From Pseudomonadota bacterium (lineage in GTDB: Bacteria; Pseudomonadota; Gammaproteobacteria; Steroidobacterales; JBCBZW01), in the NCBI GenBank assembly GCA_039815145.1, contig JBCBZW010000011.1, positions 1-64,000 of the forward strand: 64,000 bases of DNA. Reading direction: 5' to 3'. A model generated the notes under the pieces. That model searched no databases. It was given only the letters and a program-made list of their open reading frames with translations, and was not told the DNA's origin. Shown here piece after piece: positions 1 through 8,749 of the stretch. A program made the translations under genes and the position numbers. How positions within the stretch are numbered: position 1 is the stretch's first letter; each line of letters opens with the position of its first letter.

Positions 1-425
1 CCCAGCAGGCGCCCAGTGCCGAGCAGCTCGCGCAGGACACCGGTGATGAGGGGCACTGCCAGCGCCGCTCGGCTCGGCTCAGCAATGGGATCGTGTTCTC
101 GCCCTGTTGCGACCAGCAGCGCGAAGCTGCCCACCGCCAGGGGCGCGTAGGGCCCTAGGGCTCCACGCAACTCCGGCGCCATCCAATGCAGTAGCAGATC
201 GAGCACGCTGACCCAGGTGGCAGCGACCATGAGGCTCGTGCCAGGCAAGCGCAAGGCGCTCCAGCGCGCGGCCACCAGCTTGGACAGGGGGAGGCTCACG
301 AGCAGCGTGCTGGTGGCGATGAACGCCACGACGAGTCCCGTCAGGGCGCTGTCGGAGAGCATGCACAGAGGGGCCATCGCGAAGACGGTGGTCGTCCAGC
401 CCGAGGGAGTGGGTCGGCGCCTCAT
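1..425 (-). CDS. rnfE: Rnf electron transport complex subunit RnfE, divergent, partial
   Basis: Membrane subunit of an Rnf/Rsx-type redox-driven ion pump. It is cut by the window edge, so only the first 141 residues are visible. Reading back from the ATG gives several hydrophobic segments. Near the cut end is the motif RELLGTGRL, which resembles REIIGxGxL of RsxE/NqrD. The ATG overlaps the rnfG stop by four bases (ATGA), making it the sixth coupled rnf gene. Family members carry two cysteines (GLCP and TNC motifs) that hold half of an intramembrane [2Fe-2S] cluster. By my hand alignment those positions here read MAPL and GSF, with one cysteine two residues displaced. The protein is very divergent, so the call rests on position, topology and the one motif. 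Confidence 0.75.
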   Translation of the reverse strand, partial: MRRRPTPSGWTTTVFAMAPLCMLSDSALTGLVVAFIATSTLLVSLPLSKLVAARWSALRLPGTSLMVAATWVSVLDLLLHWMAPELRGALGPYAPLAVGSFALLVATGREHDPIAEPSRAALAVPLITGVLRELLGTGRLL

Positions 426-1009
426 GGCGTCGCGTCCGTAAGCTCGACGCTGGCGGCGAGCAAGAGGGCGTGCAGGGCGGCGCGCGAAGTGGTGGTGGCG
501 CCGGTCAGTTGGTCCACCTCGCCGCCGTCGCGTCGAACGCGCCAGCGCGGGTCCTCGCTGTGCGGTGTACGGGCATCGAACTGCGCGAGCCAATTCGACT
601 CGACGAGGCGGCGGCCGAGACCGGCCGTTTCGCGCTGCGTCAGCACTTGCGTGCCGAGGACTCGCCCTTCCGTGGCGAAGGCGACGCGCAGCACTACGTC
701 GTCGACGTAGCCCCGCGCTCGCGCGTCCACCACCACCCCCACCTGCCGTCCGCCCGCGCGAAGGGGCATGGCTTGCACGAGCGTCGCGTTCAGGCCCGGC
801 AGGGGCGCGCGTGTGCTGAGGTCTTGCACGGCAGCGAAGGGATCGTTGTCGAAGGCGACCGGGTCGGCCAGGGCGGCGAGCTCACGCAGGGCGGCGCGGC
901 GTTCGCGCTCGCGCGTGGGTTCCACCAGCAACGCCTGCGCAATGAACACGACCGCGGCGAGGGTGAGGCCGAATCCCAGGGCCACCACGCGATGTGTGTC
1001 AGTGCTCAA
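422..1009 (-). CDS. rnfG: Rnf electron transport complex subunit RnfG (covalent FMN)
   Basis: Periplasm-facing flavoprotein subunit of the Rnf pump, about 195 residues. One N-terminal membrane segment (VVALGFGLTLAAVVFIAQA) is followed by a soluble FMN-binding domain. The C-terminal motif LTGATTTSRA is the site where ApbE attaches FMN to threonine through a phosphoester. The TGLGxR-like stretch AGLGRRLVESNW and a WRV-D-QLTGAT ending are also typical of the family. I place the start at a TTG whose last two bases form part of the rnfD stop (TTGA). An upstream ATG at 1126 would overlap rnfD by 120 bases and add residues without family likeness. No apbE is visible in the window, so flavinylation must rely on a gene elsewhere. 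Confidence 0.88.
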   Translation of the reverse strand: MSTDTHRVVALGFGLTLAAVVFIAQALLVEPTRERERRAALRELAALADPVAFDNDPFAAVQDLSTRAPLPGLNATLVQAMPLRAGGRQVGVVVDARARGYVDDVVLRVAFATEGRVLGTQVLTQRETAGLGRRLVESNWLAQFDARTPHSEDPRWRVRRDGGEVDQLTGATTTSRAALHALLLAASVELTDATP

Positions 1010-2028
1010 TTGCCCACCACCCGCGGTCGGGTCCACCGATCGATCAGGGGCACCGTGAGGTTCATGACCAGCACCGCATAGGCGACGCCGTCCGGATAGG
1101 CGCCGAAGCGCCTGATCAGCACGCACAGCACGCCCACCCCCGCCCCGAAGACGAATCGCCCGGGCGGCGAGGTGGCGCTGGACACGGGGTCCGTCGCGAT
1201 GAAGAATGCGGCGAGCACCGTGGAGGGGACCGCGAGGTGGAACAGCACGCCGGCATGACTGTCGGGTGCGCTCGCCGCCAGCACGATGGCCGCGAGCGCC
1301 GCGCCCGCGAAGACGCCGATCGGTGCGTGCCAGGTGATGATCCGTCGCCAGAGTAATGCCACCCCACCCAGCAGAAACGCTAGGCTAAGGAGATCCCAGC
1401 GCGGGCCGTAGGCGGCGCTGAAGCCGCCCTCGGCGCGGATCTCCGACACCATCATCATCTGGCTCAGGCCGTCCTGCATCCGATCGAGGGGAGTCGCGCC
1501 CGTGATGGCGTCCGCCCGGGCGAGCTCCTGGGGCAAGCCGCCGATGAAGATCGCGAAGCTCTGCGCCAACGACGTTGCGCCACCCGTGTCATGCGGGTAG
1601 CCCACCAGCTGCGCGGGGAAGGCGAGGAGCACGGCGGCGTAGCCCACCATCGCCGGGTTGAAGGCGTTCTTACCGAGGCCACCGAACAGTTGCTTGCCCA
1701 GTACGATCGCGATCGCCGCCGCGCTGGCGCTCACCCACACGGGCGTCAGGGGCGGTAGGCAGAAGGCGATCAGGATGGCCGTGACCAGCGCGCTACCGTC
1801 ACCCACGGGTGGGCGCCAGGTGCGCGGGTTGTCGAGCCAGCGCGCGCTGAGCCCATCGCAGAGCAGGGCGACGGTCACGGTGCTGGCGAGGTTCAGGGCC
1901 AAGCCTGCGCCGAAGCACAGCACATGTACGGTGGCGGCCGGGAGCAGGGCGATGCACACGGGCGCCATCACCCCGATGACCTGACGGGTGGGGGCGAGGT
2001 GCGGGGCGGGGGCTGTGTCGAAGCGCAT
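1006..2028 (-). CDS. rnfD: Rnf electron transport complex subunit RnfD (covalent FMN)
   Basis: Large integral membrane subunit of the Rnf complex, 340 residues, homologous to NqrB. It has many hydrophobic segments. The conserved motif GGLGKNAFNPAMVGYA lies about residues 115-130, and TGATPLD about residue 178 carries the threonine that covalently binds FMN. TDPVSS and FGAYPDGVAYAVLVMN match the C-terminal family motifs. The gene lies six bases after rnfC and overlaps the rnfG start. In the family this subunit passes electrons between the two covalent flavins across the membrane and forms part of the ion path. All its cofactor motifs look intact, in contrast to the membrane partners RnfA and RnfE here. 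Confidence 0.93.
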   Translation of the reverse strand: MRFDTAPAPHLAPTRQVIGVMAPVCIALLPAATVHVLCFGAGLALNLASTVTVALLCDGLSARWLDNPRTWRPPVGDGSALVTAILIAFCLPPLTPVWVSASAAAIAIVLGKQLFGGLGKNAFNPAMVGYAAVLLAFPAQLVGYPHDTGGATSLAQSFAIFIGGLPQELARADAITGATPLDRMQDGLSQMMMVSEIRAEGGFSAAYGPRWDLLSLAFLLGGVALLWRRIITWHAPIGVFAGAALAAIVLAASAPDSHAGVLFHLAVPSTVLAAFFIATDPVSSATSPPGRFVFGAGVGVLCVLIRRFGAYPDGVAYAVLVMNLTVPLIDRWTRPRVVGN

Positions 2029-2034
2029 CGTCGC

Positions 2035-3678
2035 CTAGCCGTCCGTGTCGGGGTCGCGACGGGGGCGCTGCCGTCGTTGCCGTGCACGTTCGATCGAGGC
2101 GCGGATCACCGCCTGGCGCTCGTCCTCCGTCGCCCGCGTGTCGGGACGTCCCGGCACGTGATCGACCACTGGCGGTGTCGGTGCCGCCGCGTCGGCCGCC
2201 GCGGCCGTGGTGCGAGCCGCCCGGCGCGAAGCCCGCGCGGCGTCGGCGCGATCGTCGGTAGCGAGGCGATGGTTGCGGCGCTCGAAGGAGGCGCGCCAAC
2301 GGTCCGCGCGCTGGGTCTCCTGTTGCGTGCGGGCGATCGTGCGCTTCGCCTGACGAAACGCTTCGGTCAGGGGCAGCTGACTCGGGCACACGGTGTCGCA
2401 GCTGCCGCACTCGATGCAGTCGACGACGTGCAGGGCGCTTGCGCTCGCCAGGTCGCCGGAGTCGAGGTGGCGGAACAGCTCCTGCGGCTGCAGGCGTGCG
2501 GGACACACGGCGGCGCAGTCGCCGCAGCGAATGCACGGCAGTGCGCCCCGGTGGCTGGGCTCCTGGGTACGCGTCCCGGTGAGTACCAGGAGGCCGTTGG
2601 TGGCGGGGGTGATCGGCGCGTCATCATCCGCCATGGCGATGCCCATCATCGCGCCGCCGACCACCAGGCGGCTGGCATCCTCGCGGTAGCCGCCCGCGCC
2701 GTGTTCGATCAGGTGGGCGATGGAGGCGCCGAGGGGGGCGATCACGTTGCCCGGTTGGGCGACGCCGGGCCCCGCGATGCTGATGATGCGCTCGGTCAGC
2801 GGTTGCCCCTGGCGCACGGCATCGTCGAAGGCGGCCGCCGTGGCCACGTTGAAGCTCACGTAGCCGGCGTGCACCGGCCAGGTCTCCGTGGGCACTTCCA
2901 CGGCGAACAGGCGCTCGATCAGCTGGCGTTCACCGCCCGCGGGGTAGCGCGGCGCGACGGGAATGACCTCGAGACGCGGGTCCGCGGCGTCGGCCACCGC
3001 CGCCTCCATCGCCGCGACGGCGGCTGGCTTGTCGTCCTCCAAGGGCAGCACGCAGCGCTCAGCACCGCATGCGCGCAGCAGCAGCTGGGCACCGCGCACG
3101 ATCTGGGCGGCGTAGGCCTGCATCAACCACTGATCGCACGTGAGGCTGGGATCACACTCGGCCCCGTTCACGATCAGTGTGTGCACGCCCGCCGCCGCAG
3201 CCAGTTCGAGCTTGGTGACCGTGGGGAACTGCGCACCTCCCATGCCCATTAGGCCAGCCTCGCCGGCGCGGGCGCGAAGCGTTTCCGGCGCCGCCGACTC
3301 CGGCGCAGTGATCGGGGTCAACCAGGGGGGCTGGTCCTTCTCTGCCCGCGTCGCGATCACGATACAGCGCGTGCGCTCCACCACGGGATCGATCACGGGA
3401 TGTTCATCCACCTCGCTCACCGTGCCCGCGGCGGCGGCGTGCAGGGACAGGGCCGATCCCTCGGGCCCCACGGCCAGCGTTTCACCGAAGCGCACGCGAT
3501 CGCCCACGCCCACCGCCGGCGTGAGGGTCCACCCGCCCGGGTGATGCAGGGGAAAGGTGAGCTGTGCCGGTAGTGGCACCCGGCGCAGGCCCGCGGGTTC
3601 CTCGCGGGATCCTTGCAGCACCTCCGGGGCGAGGGCCAAGCCGGGCCGCAACCCGTGCCACCAGGCGCTGAGGCTCAT
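2035..3678 (-). CDS. rnfC: Rnf electron transport complex subunit RnfC
   Basis: Cytoplasmic NADH-side subunit of the Rnf pump, about 547 residues, carrying FMN and two [4Fe-4S] clusters in the family. [10 protein letters not shown] about residue 140 matches the GxGGAxFP nucleotide/FMN site. [13 protein letters not shown] follows, and the two ferredoxin-like motifs [12 protein letters not shown] and [12 protein letters not shown] lie about residues 365-415. The C-terminal 120 residues are an Ala/Arg-rich, probably coiled or disordered tail, common in proteobacterial RnfC. The start ATG at 3678 overlaps the rnfB stop as ATGA. The frame stays open upstream through rnfB, but those residues are the antisense-like out-of-frame reading of rnfB and were discarded. 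Confidence 0.95.
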   Translation of the reverse strand: MSLSAWWHGLRPGLALAPEVLQGSREEPAGLRRVPLPAQLTFPLHHPGGWTLTPAVGVGDRVRFGETLAVGPEGSALSLHAAAAGTVSEVDEHPVIDPVVERTRCIVIATRAEKDQPPWLTPITAPESAAPETLRARAGEAGLMGMGGAQFPTVTKLELAAAAGVHTLIVNGAECDPSLTCDQWLMQAYAAQIVRGAQLLLRACGAERCVLPLEDDKPAAVAAMEAAVADAADPRLEVIPVAPRYPAGGERQLIERLFAVEVPTETWPVHAGYVSFNVATAAAFDDAVRQGQPLTERIISIAGPGVAQPGNVIAPLGASIAHLIEHGAGGYREDASRLVVGGAMMGIAMADDDAPITPATNGLLVLTGTRTQEPSHRGALPCIRCGDCAAVCPARLQPQELFRHLDSGDLASASALHVVDCIECGSCDTVCPSQLPLTEAFRQAKRTIARTQQETQRADRWRASFERRNHRLATDDRADAARASRRAARTTAAAADAAAPTPPVVDHVPGRPDTRATEDERQAVIRASIERARQRRQRPRRDPDTDG

Positions 3679-4205
3679 GACGGCGTGCCCTGCCGCGGCG
3701 GGAGTGCCGGCGCCGGGAGCAGGTCGATGCAGTCCACCGGACAGGGCGGCAGGCACAGTTCGCACCCCGTGCAGTCCTCGGCCAGTACCGTGTGCATGAG
3801 CTTCGGCGCGCCGACGATGGCATCGACGGGACAGGCCTTGATGCAGAGGCGACAACCGATGCAACGGCTCTCGTCGATGCGCGCGAGCTGCAGCGGGCCG
3901 TGCGTGCCGTGGCGGGGGTCGAGGGGCATAGGTTCGCGCCCGAGCTCCCGTGCGAGCAGTGCGATGGTCGCCTCGCCACCAGGCGGACAGCGGTTGATCT
4001 GCGCCTCGCCCTGGGCCATGGCGTCGGCGTAGGGCCGGCAGCCGTCGTAGAGACACTGGCGACACTGGGTCTGGGGCAGCAGGCGATCCAGGCGCTCGGC
4101 GAGGGCTGCGCGCGCGTCGGGGGGCGACGGCGCCGGCCGTCTCTCGCGTGTGAGGGCGAACGCGGTAAGTCCGCCGATCAGCGCCAGGCAGAGCAAGCTC
4201 AACAT
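3675..4205 (-). CDS. rnfB: Rnf electron transport complex subunit RnfB (ferredoxin-like)
   Basis: Ferredoxin-interacting Fe-S subunit of the Rnf complex, 176 residues. It has a single N-terminal membrane helix ([15 protein letters not shown]). Next comes the RnfB-specific cysteine motif [17 protein letters not shown] with a later cysteine at RCPPGG, then two ferredoxin motifs, [16 protein letters not shown] and [16 protein letters not shown]. The length is close to E. coli RsxB (192). The gene is coupled to rnfC by a four-base overlap and starts 22 bases after rnfA. All expected cluster-binding cysteines are present, so the cytoplasmic electron-entry side looks functional. Confidence 0.95.
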   Translation of the reverse strand: MLSLLCLALIGGLTAFALTRERRPAPSPPDARAALAERLDRLLPQTQCRQCLYDGCRPYADAMAQGEAQINRCPPGGEATIALLARELGREPMPLDPRHGTHGPLQLARIDESRCIGCRLCIKACPVDAIVGAPKLMHTVLAEDCTGCELCLPPCPVDCIDLLPAPALPPRQGTPS

Positions 4206-4227
4206 CGCAGCTCACCTGGCGATAGCA

Positions 4228-4800
4228 TTAGGCACCCCCTAGGCCGACCACGGCCATGCTGGCGATCGCCGTGCTCAGCAGCACCGCGCTGGCGAGGCTC
4301 ACAGTGCGCGGCAACCCGGCGCTGATGAGCCGTCCGTGCCAGGCCGTCAGGGCGATCGTAGCGGCGCCGTAGCCGGTTCCCAAGGCCAGCGCGTCGAGGG
4401 CGGCGTTCGCGACGGAAGCGCTATCGGCGGTGACTCGCCAAAGCACCACGAGTTGCACCAGGTAGCCCGCCCCGAGCAGGCCTTGGGCCACCAGGCGTTC
4501 ACCTAGCGCCGGGTATCGGTCACTCACGAGGCGATGGGCGAGAGCGCTTGCGCTCAGGCACAGGGGCACCCAGAGCAGGAGGCGCAAGGCGGTGGCGTCG
4601 GCAGGTTGCAGCAGCCATCGATCCGCGGCGTAGGCCAGGGCGGCCGCCGGCACCACGGCGAGGAGAGTACTAGCCGCGTGGGCGCAGGCCGTGTCCAGGC
4701 GTCCCCCGCAAGCCAAGGCAGCGCCGAGGCCGACCGCCTGCGTCAGGAGCAGATTGTGGAGGACGGCGAGGGTTGCGAAGGTCGAGAGCAGGGACGCCAC
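4228..4800 (-). CDS. rnfA: Rnf electron transport complex subunit RnfA, divergent
   Basis: Hydrophobic 190-residue protein, the length of E. coli RsxA (193), in the rnfA position upstream of rnfB. It can be aligned end to end with RsxA by hand: NNFVLVKFLGLC corresponds to HNLLLTQAVGLG, and the tail SLAFMGFSGL to SMAVVGLGG. The two RsxA/NqrE cysteines that bind the intramembrane [2Fe-2S] cluster (GLCP and TTNC) are replaced by GLGA and LVQL. The protein's own three cysteines lie elsewhere. The gene begins nine bases after the metG stop, so it is probably co-transcribed with metG. A generic membrane protein is the alternative, but the context makes RnfA much more likely. Confidence 0.8.
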   Translation of the reverse strand: MASLLSTFATLAVLHNLLLTQAVGLGAALACGGRLDTACAHAASTLLAVVPAAALAYAADRWLLQPADATALRLLLWVPLCLSASALAHRLVSDRYPALGERLVAQGLLGAGYLVQLVVLWRVTADSASVANAALDALALGTGYGAATIALTAWHGRLISAGLPRTVSLASAVLLSTAIASMAVVGLGGA

Positions 4801-4809
4801 GGCTAGCCC

Positions 4810-6465
4810 CTAGGCCGCCGGCGGCTCGCGCCCTGCTTCGAGCATCTGTTCCACGGCAGCCGCATCCACCCGCGTCATCAGCGCCTTGAAGGGGGCGATC
4901 TGCGTGCCGAGCAGCGGCGTACCCGCGTCGTCCCAGCTGAGCGGATCGACCTGCAGGAAGGCCTCGGCTTTCTCGGCCACCGCCGGCAGCACGGGCTTCA
5001 GCCACACCAGCAGCACGCGGAACAGGTTCAGCCCCTGAGTGCAGATCGCCTGCACCTCATCGAGGCGATCAGGTTCCTTCGCCAGCACCCAAGGCTTGTG
5101 GTGATCCACGTACTGGTTGGCGCGATCGGCGAAGGCCATGATCTCGCGCATGGCACGCCCGAATTCCCGCTGCTCGTAGGCTTCAGCGATGGACTCGCTG
5201 CCCTCGATGAAGGAGGCGTAGAGGGCCTCGTCGGGCAGCGCGTCCGCCAGGCGACCGTCGAAGCGCTTAGTGATGAAGCCCGCGCAGCGACTGGCGATGT
5301 TGACGAACTTACCCACGAGGTCCGAGTTCACGCGGGCGACGAAATCATCGAAGGCCAGGTCGATGTCATCGATGCCGGGGCCTAGGCGTGCGGCGTAGAA
5401 GTAGCGCAACCACTCGGGATTGAGATGCTCGATGTAGGTGCGGGCGCGCACGAAGGTGCCGCGACGCTTGGACATCTTCTCGCCGTTCACGTTGACGAAG
5501 CCGTGCACGTGCACGTTGGTGGGCAGGCGATGGCCCGAGCCCTGCAGCACCGCCGGCCAGAACAAGCAATGGAAGTAGAAGATGTCCTTGCCGATGAAGT
5601 GGTGCAGCTCTGCCTCGCTGTCCGCGCCCCACCAATCCTCGAAGGTGAGTCCCTCGCGTTCGCACAGGGCGGTGAAGCTCGCCATGTAGCCCACCGGGGC
5701 GTCGAGCCAGACGTAGAAGAACTTGTTCGGGTGGCCGGGGATCTGGAAGCCGAAGTAGGGCGCATCGCGGCTGATGTCCCAGTCGCGCAGTTCGCCGTCC
5801 AACCACTCGTCGAGCTTGGCCCGCACCTCGCGCGCCACCGCGCCCGTGTCCAGCCACGCCTTGACCGCGTCGGCGAAGTGCTCGAGGCGGAAGAACAGGT
5901 GCTCGCTGTCGCGCTCAACCGTGGGCGTGCCGGAGATCACCGACACCGGGTCGATCAGTTCCGCCGGCGTGTAGGTGGCGCTGCAGTTCTCGCACGAGTC
6001 GCCATACTGATCCGGCGTCTTGCAGACCGGGCAGGTGCCCTTCACGAAGCGATCGGGCAGGAACATCTGCTCCTGCTCATCGTAGGCCTGGCGCACGTTG
6101 CGACGGGCGATGTGCTCGCCGGCCTCCAGGGCCTGGAAGATCTGCCCCACCAGACGCTCGTTCTCCGGCGAATGGGTGGAGTGATAGAAGTCGAAGCTGA
6201 TCAGGAAGTCGGCGAAGTCGCGCTGGTGTTCCTCACCAAACTGCTGAGCCATCGCGGCCGGCTCCATGCCCTCGCTGCGGGCACGCAGCATCACCGGCGT
6301 GCCGTGGGCGTCGCTGGCGCAGACGTAGTAGCAGTCGTGACCGCGCATGCGTTGGAATCGGGCCCAGATGTCCGTCTGCACCACCTCCAGCAGGTGGCCC
6401 AGATGAATGGGGCCGTTAACGTACGGCAGGGCGCTCGTGATGAGGATCTTTCGGGGCGTGCTCAT
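4810..6465 (-). CDS. metG: Methionyl-tRNA synthetase
   Basis: Charges tRNA-Met with methionine in the cytoplasm; class I aminoacyl-tRNA synthetase of 551 residues. The HIGH motif appears as HLGH at residues 21-24 and the KMSKS loop as KMSKR at 330-334. A zinc-knuckle region with [17 protein letters not shown] lies about residues 145-165, and the anticodon-binding helical domain fills the C-terminal third. It stops before the Trbp111-like dimerisation domain found in the 677-residue E. coli enzyme; this shorter form is common. The rnf genes follow closely downstream on the same strand. The start ATG is followed at once by the family-typical [15 protein letters not shown]. Confidence 0.97.
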   Translation of the reverse strand: MSTPRKILITSALPYVNGPIHLGHLLEVVQTDIWARFQRMRGHDCYYVCASDAHGTPVMLRARSEGMEPAAMAQQFGEEHQRDFADFLISFDFYHSTHSPENERLVGQIFQALEAGEHIARRNVRQAYDEQEQMFLPDRFVKGTCPVCKTPDQYGDSCENCSATYTPAELIDPVSVISGTPTVERDSEHLFFRLEHFADAVKAWLDTGAVAREVRAKLDEWLDGELRDWDISRDAPYFGFQIPGHPNKFFYVWLDAPVGYMASFTALCEREGLTFEDWWGADSEAELHHFIGKDIFYFHCLFWPAVLQGSGHRLPTNVHVHGFVNVNGEKMSKRRGTFVRARTYIEHLNPEWLRYFYAARLGPGIDDIDLAFDDFVARVNSDLVGKFVNIASRCAGFITKRFDGRLADALPDEALYASFIEGSESIAEAYEQREFGRAMREIMAFADRANQYVDHHKPWVLAKEPDRLDEVQAICTQGLNLFRVLLVWLKPVLPAVAEKAEAFLQVDPLSWDDAGTPLLGTQIAPFKALMTRVDAAAVEQMLEAGREPPAA

Positions 6466-6516
6466 GGGGTGTCCGACGCTTCAGGCGCGAAGTCCACCAG
6501 TATGCCACAAGCATGG

Positions 6517-6535
6517 CCGGGCCCTGGCGGCCCGG
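6517..6535. terminator. GC-rich hairpin between pilus-motor operon and metG
   Basis: CCGGGCC and GGCCCGG form a perfect seven-base-pair stem with a five-base loop, 15 bases beyond the stop of PilT paralogue 1 and 52 bases before the metG start. It may end the pilus-motor transcript, but no T run follows on the minus strand. Confidence 0.35.
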
Positions 6536-6549
6536 GGATTATTCGCGCC

Positions 6550-7647
6550 TCACGCGGGCTCGCTGACGAAGGACTCGAACTTGCTCTTGGTGATGGCCTT
6601 CTCGTAGGCCTCGCGCGGTTCGATCTGGCGCTCTTTCAGCAGGGCCATGAGCGCACTGTCCATGGTTTGCATGCCGAGGTTGCCCCCGGACTGCATAGCC
6701 GTCTCCAACTGGTCGAGCTTGCCCTGGCGGATGAGGTTGCCGACGGCCGGGGTGCTGACCATGATCTCGAGCGCCGCCACGCGACCTTTGCCGCCGGCTT
6801 TCTTACATAGCTGCTGTGAGATCACGCCCTTCAGGGAGGTGGAGAGCATGGAGCGGATCTGCGATTGCTTGTCCGCGGGAAAGGTGTTGACGATGCGGTC
6901 GACGGTGGAGGCGGCGCCGTTCGTGTGCAGCGTGCCCATGACCAGGATCCCCGTCTCCGCCGCGGTCACGGCGATGCCGATGGTCTCGAGATCGCGCATC
7001 TCACCCACCAGGATCACGTCCGGGTCCTCACGCAGGGCCGAGTGCAGGGAGGCGGCGAAGCTCTTCGTGTGCGAACCCACCTCGCGTTGACTCATCAGGC
7101 ACCCGCGCCGCTCGTGGGTGAATTCGATCGGATCCTCGATGGTGAGGATGTGCCCCTTCCGTTCCTTGTTGATGAAATCGATCATCGCCGCGAGCGTGGT
7201 GGACTTGCCCGAGCCCGTCTTGCCCGTGACCAGCACCAGCCCCTGCTTGTGCCGACACATGCCTTGGACGACATCGGGCAGGTTGAGCTCCTCCAACGTC
7301 AGGGCCTGCGAGGGAATCGCGCGCATGACCGAACCGATGCCGCCGATGTGGCGAAACACGTTCACGCGAAAGCGTGAGAGCCCCTCGATTTCATAGGCGA
7401 AGTCCGCGCCGTCGTGCTGGTCGAAGAGCGTCTGCTGGCGCGCCGGCATGATCGCGAACAGGGCCTCGCGCAGGGCGACCGGCGAGAGCTTCTCGTCGGA
7501 CACGGGCTCGAGATCGCCGTAGCGCCGCACCCGCGGCGGATCGCCCGCGAGCAGGTGCAGGTCTGAGCCGTCCTGCTCGATCATGGTACGCAGGAAGCGA
7601 TCGATGCTGAGCTTCTCGCCCGTGCTGGCAGTGGTGTCGGTGCTCAT
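6550..7647 (-). CDS. PilT-family type IV pilus retraction ATPase (paralogue 1)
   Basis: Cytoplasmic hexameric ATPase that powers disassembly of type IV pili, 365 residues. After the N-terminal PAS-like domain there is Walker A GKTGSGKST, an Asp box (TIEDPIEF), Walker B (DVILVGEMRD) and a His box (GTLHTNGAASTVDRI). The C-terminal motif reads AVGNLIRQGK where PilT has AIRNLIRE, so this is the better match of the pair to a retraction-competent PilT. Its ATG overlaps the stop of the second PilT-like gene by four bases. It is third in an operon led by a HEAT-repeat kinase. It could be the PilT or PilU partner; I cannot decide which, so no symbol is given. Confidence 0.9.
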   Translation of the reverse strand: MSTDTTASTGEKLSIDRFLRTMIEQDGSDLHLLAGDPPRVRRYGDLEPVSDEKLSPVALREALFAIMPARQQTLFDQHDGADFAYEIEGLSRFRVNVFRHIGGIGSVMRAIPSQALTLEELNLPDVVQGMCRHKQGLVLVTGKTGSGKSTTLAAMIDFINKERKGHILTIEDPIEFTHERRGCLMSQREVGSHTKSFAASLHSALREDPDVILVGEMRDLETIGIAVTAAETGILVMGTLHTNGAASTVDRIVNTFPADKQSQIRSMLSTSLKGVISQQLCKKAGGKGRVAALEIMVSTPAVGNLIRQGKLDQLETAMQSGGNLGMQTMDSALMALLKERQIEPREAYEKAITKSKFESFVSEPA

Positions 7648-8744
7648 GCGCTCTTCTCCCCCTGTTGCATCTGCGGCAGCAGATCGAGATCGGTGACGTA
7701 GCGTTCGAAGGGCTTCTTGTTCGCCGCGAACAGGAAGGCCTCGTCGGGGTCGACGGTCTTCGCCTTCACCGCCTCAAGCAAGGCCTGATCCATCAGCTGC
7801 ATGCCCTGATCGCCGCCGGTTTGGATGATCGAGGGGATCTGGTGCGTTTGGTCCGTGGTGATCAGCTTGGCGATGGCGCGGTTCGAGACCATGATCTCCT
7901 GCACGGCCGTGCGCCCGCGTCCGTCCGGCGTCTTCAGCAGGATCTGACTGATCACCGCCTGCAAGCTCTGGGACAGGAAGGCCTTGGTCTGCTCGCGCAG
8001 CTCCGCCGGCAGGGCGTCGAGCACTCGGTCAACGGTTTTGACAGCTCCGGTGGTGTGCATGGTGCCGAGCACCAGGTGCCCCGTCTCCGCCGCCGTCATG
8101 GCCATCGAGATGGTGACGGGGTCGCGCATCTCACCGACCAGGATCACGTCGGGGTCTTCGCGCAGGGCGGCGCGCAAGCCGTCCGCGAAGCTCTGCAGGT
8201 GCGAGCCCACCTCGCGCTGAATCACCTGTGATTGCTTGCTCGGGTGAACGAATTCGATGGGGTCCTCGAGGGTGAGGATGTTGAGCTTTCGGGTCTCGTT
8301 CAGGTGATTGATCATCGAGGCCAGGGTGGTCGACTTACCCGTGCCCGTGGCGCCCGTGACCAGGATCATGCCCTGGTGCATGTCGCACAGCTTCTCGATG
8401 ATCGGCGGCAGGTTCAGCTTCTTCATGCTGGGGATGTCGTTGGGGATATGCCGCAGCACGGCGCCGACACCGGTCGCCTTGTGGAATACGTTGGCGCGAA
8501 AGCGTGTGCCTTCGGCGGTGACGTAGGAGAAGTCGAGATCTTCGCCGGAGGCGAGGCGCGCCTGCTGCTGTGTCGTGAGCACTTCGCTGATGTAGGTGTT
8601 CAGCTCCGTCGCGCCAAGCTCACGAAATTTGATCGGTAGGAGGTCGCCGCGCATGCGCAGCATCGGCGGCACGCCCACCGCGAGGTGAACATCGGAGCAG
8701 CCTTGCTGCAGGCCGAGTTTCAGGAAGGCATCGATACGGGCCAT
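7644..8744 (-). CDS. PilT-family type IV pilus retraction ATPase (paralogue 2)
   Basis: Second PilT-like motor ATPase, 366 residues, with Walker A GATGTGKST, Asp box TLEDPIEF, Walker B DVILVGEMRD and His box GTMHTTGAVKTVDRV. The retraction motif AIRNLIRE of classical PilT is altered to AIAKLITT, so its mechanical role may differ from paralogue 1. PilT/PilU pairs, in which PilU needs PilT to act, are known in Pseudomonas and Vibrio, but both proteins here resemble PilT more than PilU. The gene begins five bases after the stop of the HEAT-kinase gene and overlaps paralogue 1 (ATGA), so all three are probably made from one mRNA. Confidence 0.9.
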   Translation of the reverse strand: MARIDAFLKLGLQQGCSDVHLAVGVPPMLRMRGDLLPIKFRELGATELNTYISEVLTTQQQARLASGEDLDFSYVTAEGTRFRANVFHKATGVGAVLRHIPNDIPSMKKLNLPPIIEKLCDMHQGMILVTGATGTGKSTTLASMINHLNETRKLNILTLEDPIEFVHPSKQSQVIQREVGSHLQSFADGLRAALREDPDVILVGEMRDPVTISMAMTAAETGHLVLGTMHTTGAVKTVDRVLDALPAELREQTKAFLSQSLQAVISQILLKTPDGRGRTAVQEIMVSNRAIAKLITTDQTHQIPSIIQTGGDQGMQLMDQALLEAVKAKTVDPDEAFLFAANKKPFERYVTDLDLLPQMQQGEKSA

Positions 8745-8749
8745 TCTGG

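Noticed and set aside
1924-3252. Long open frame on the plus strand opposite rnfC and rnfD
   Set aside because: It is the antisense of well-supported rnf genes. Its product has no domain likeness and is Arg/Gly/His-rich, as antisense frames of GC-rich genes are.
5425-6810. 461-codon plus-strand frame opposite metG
   Set aside because: Antisense shadow of metG crossing into the PilT gene, with no recognisable motifs.
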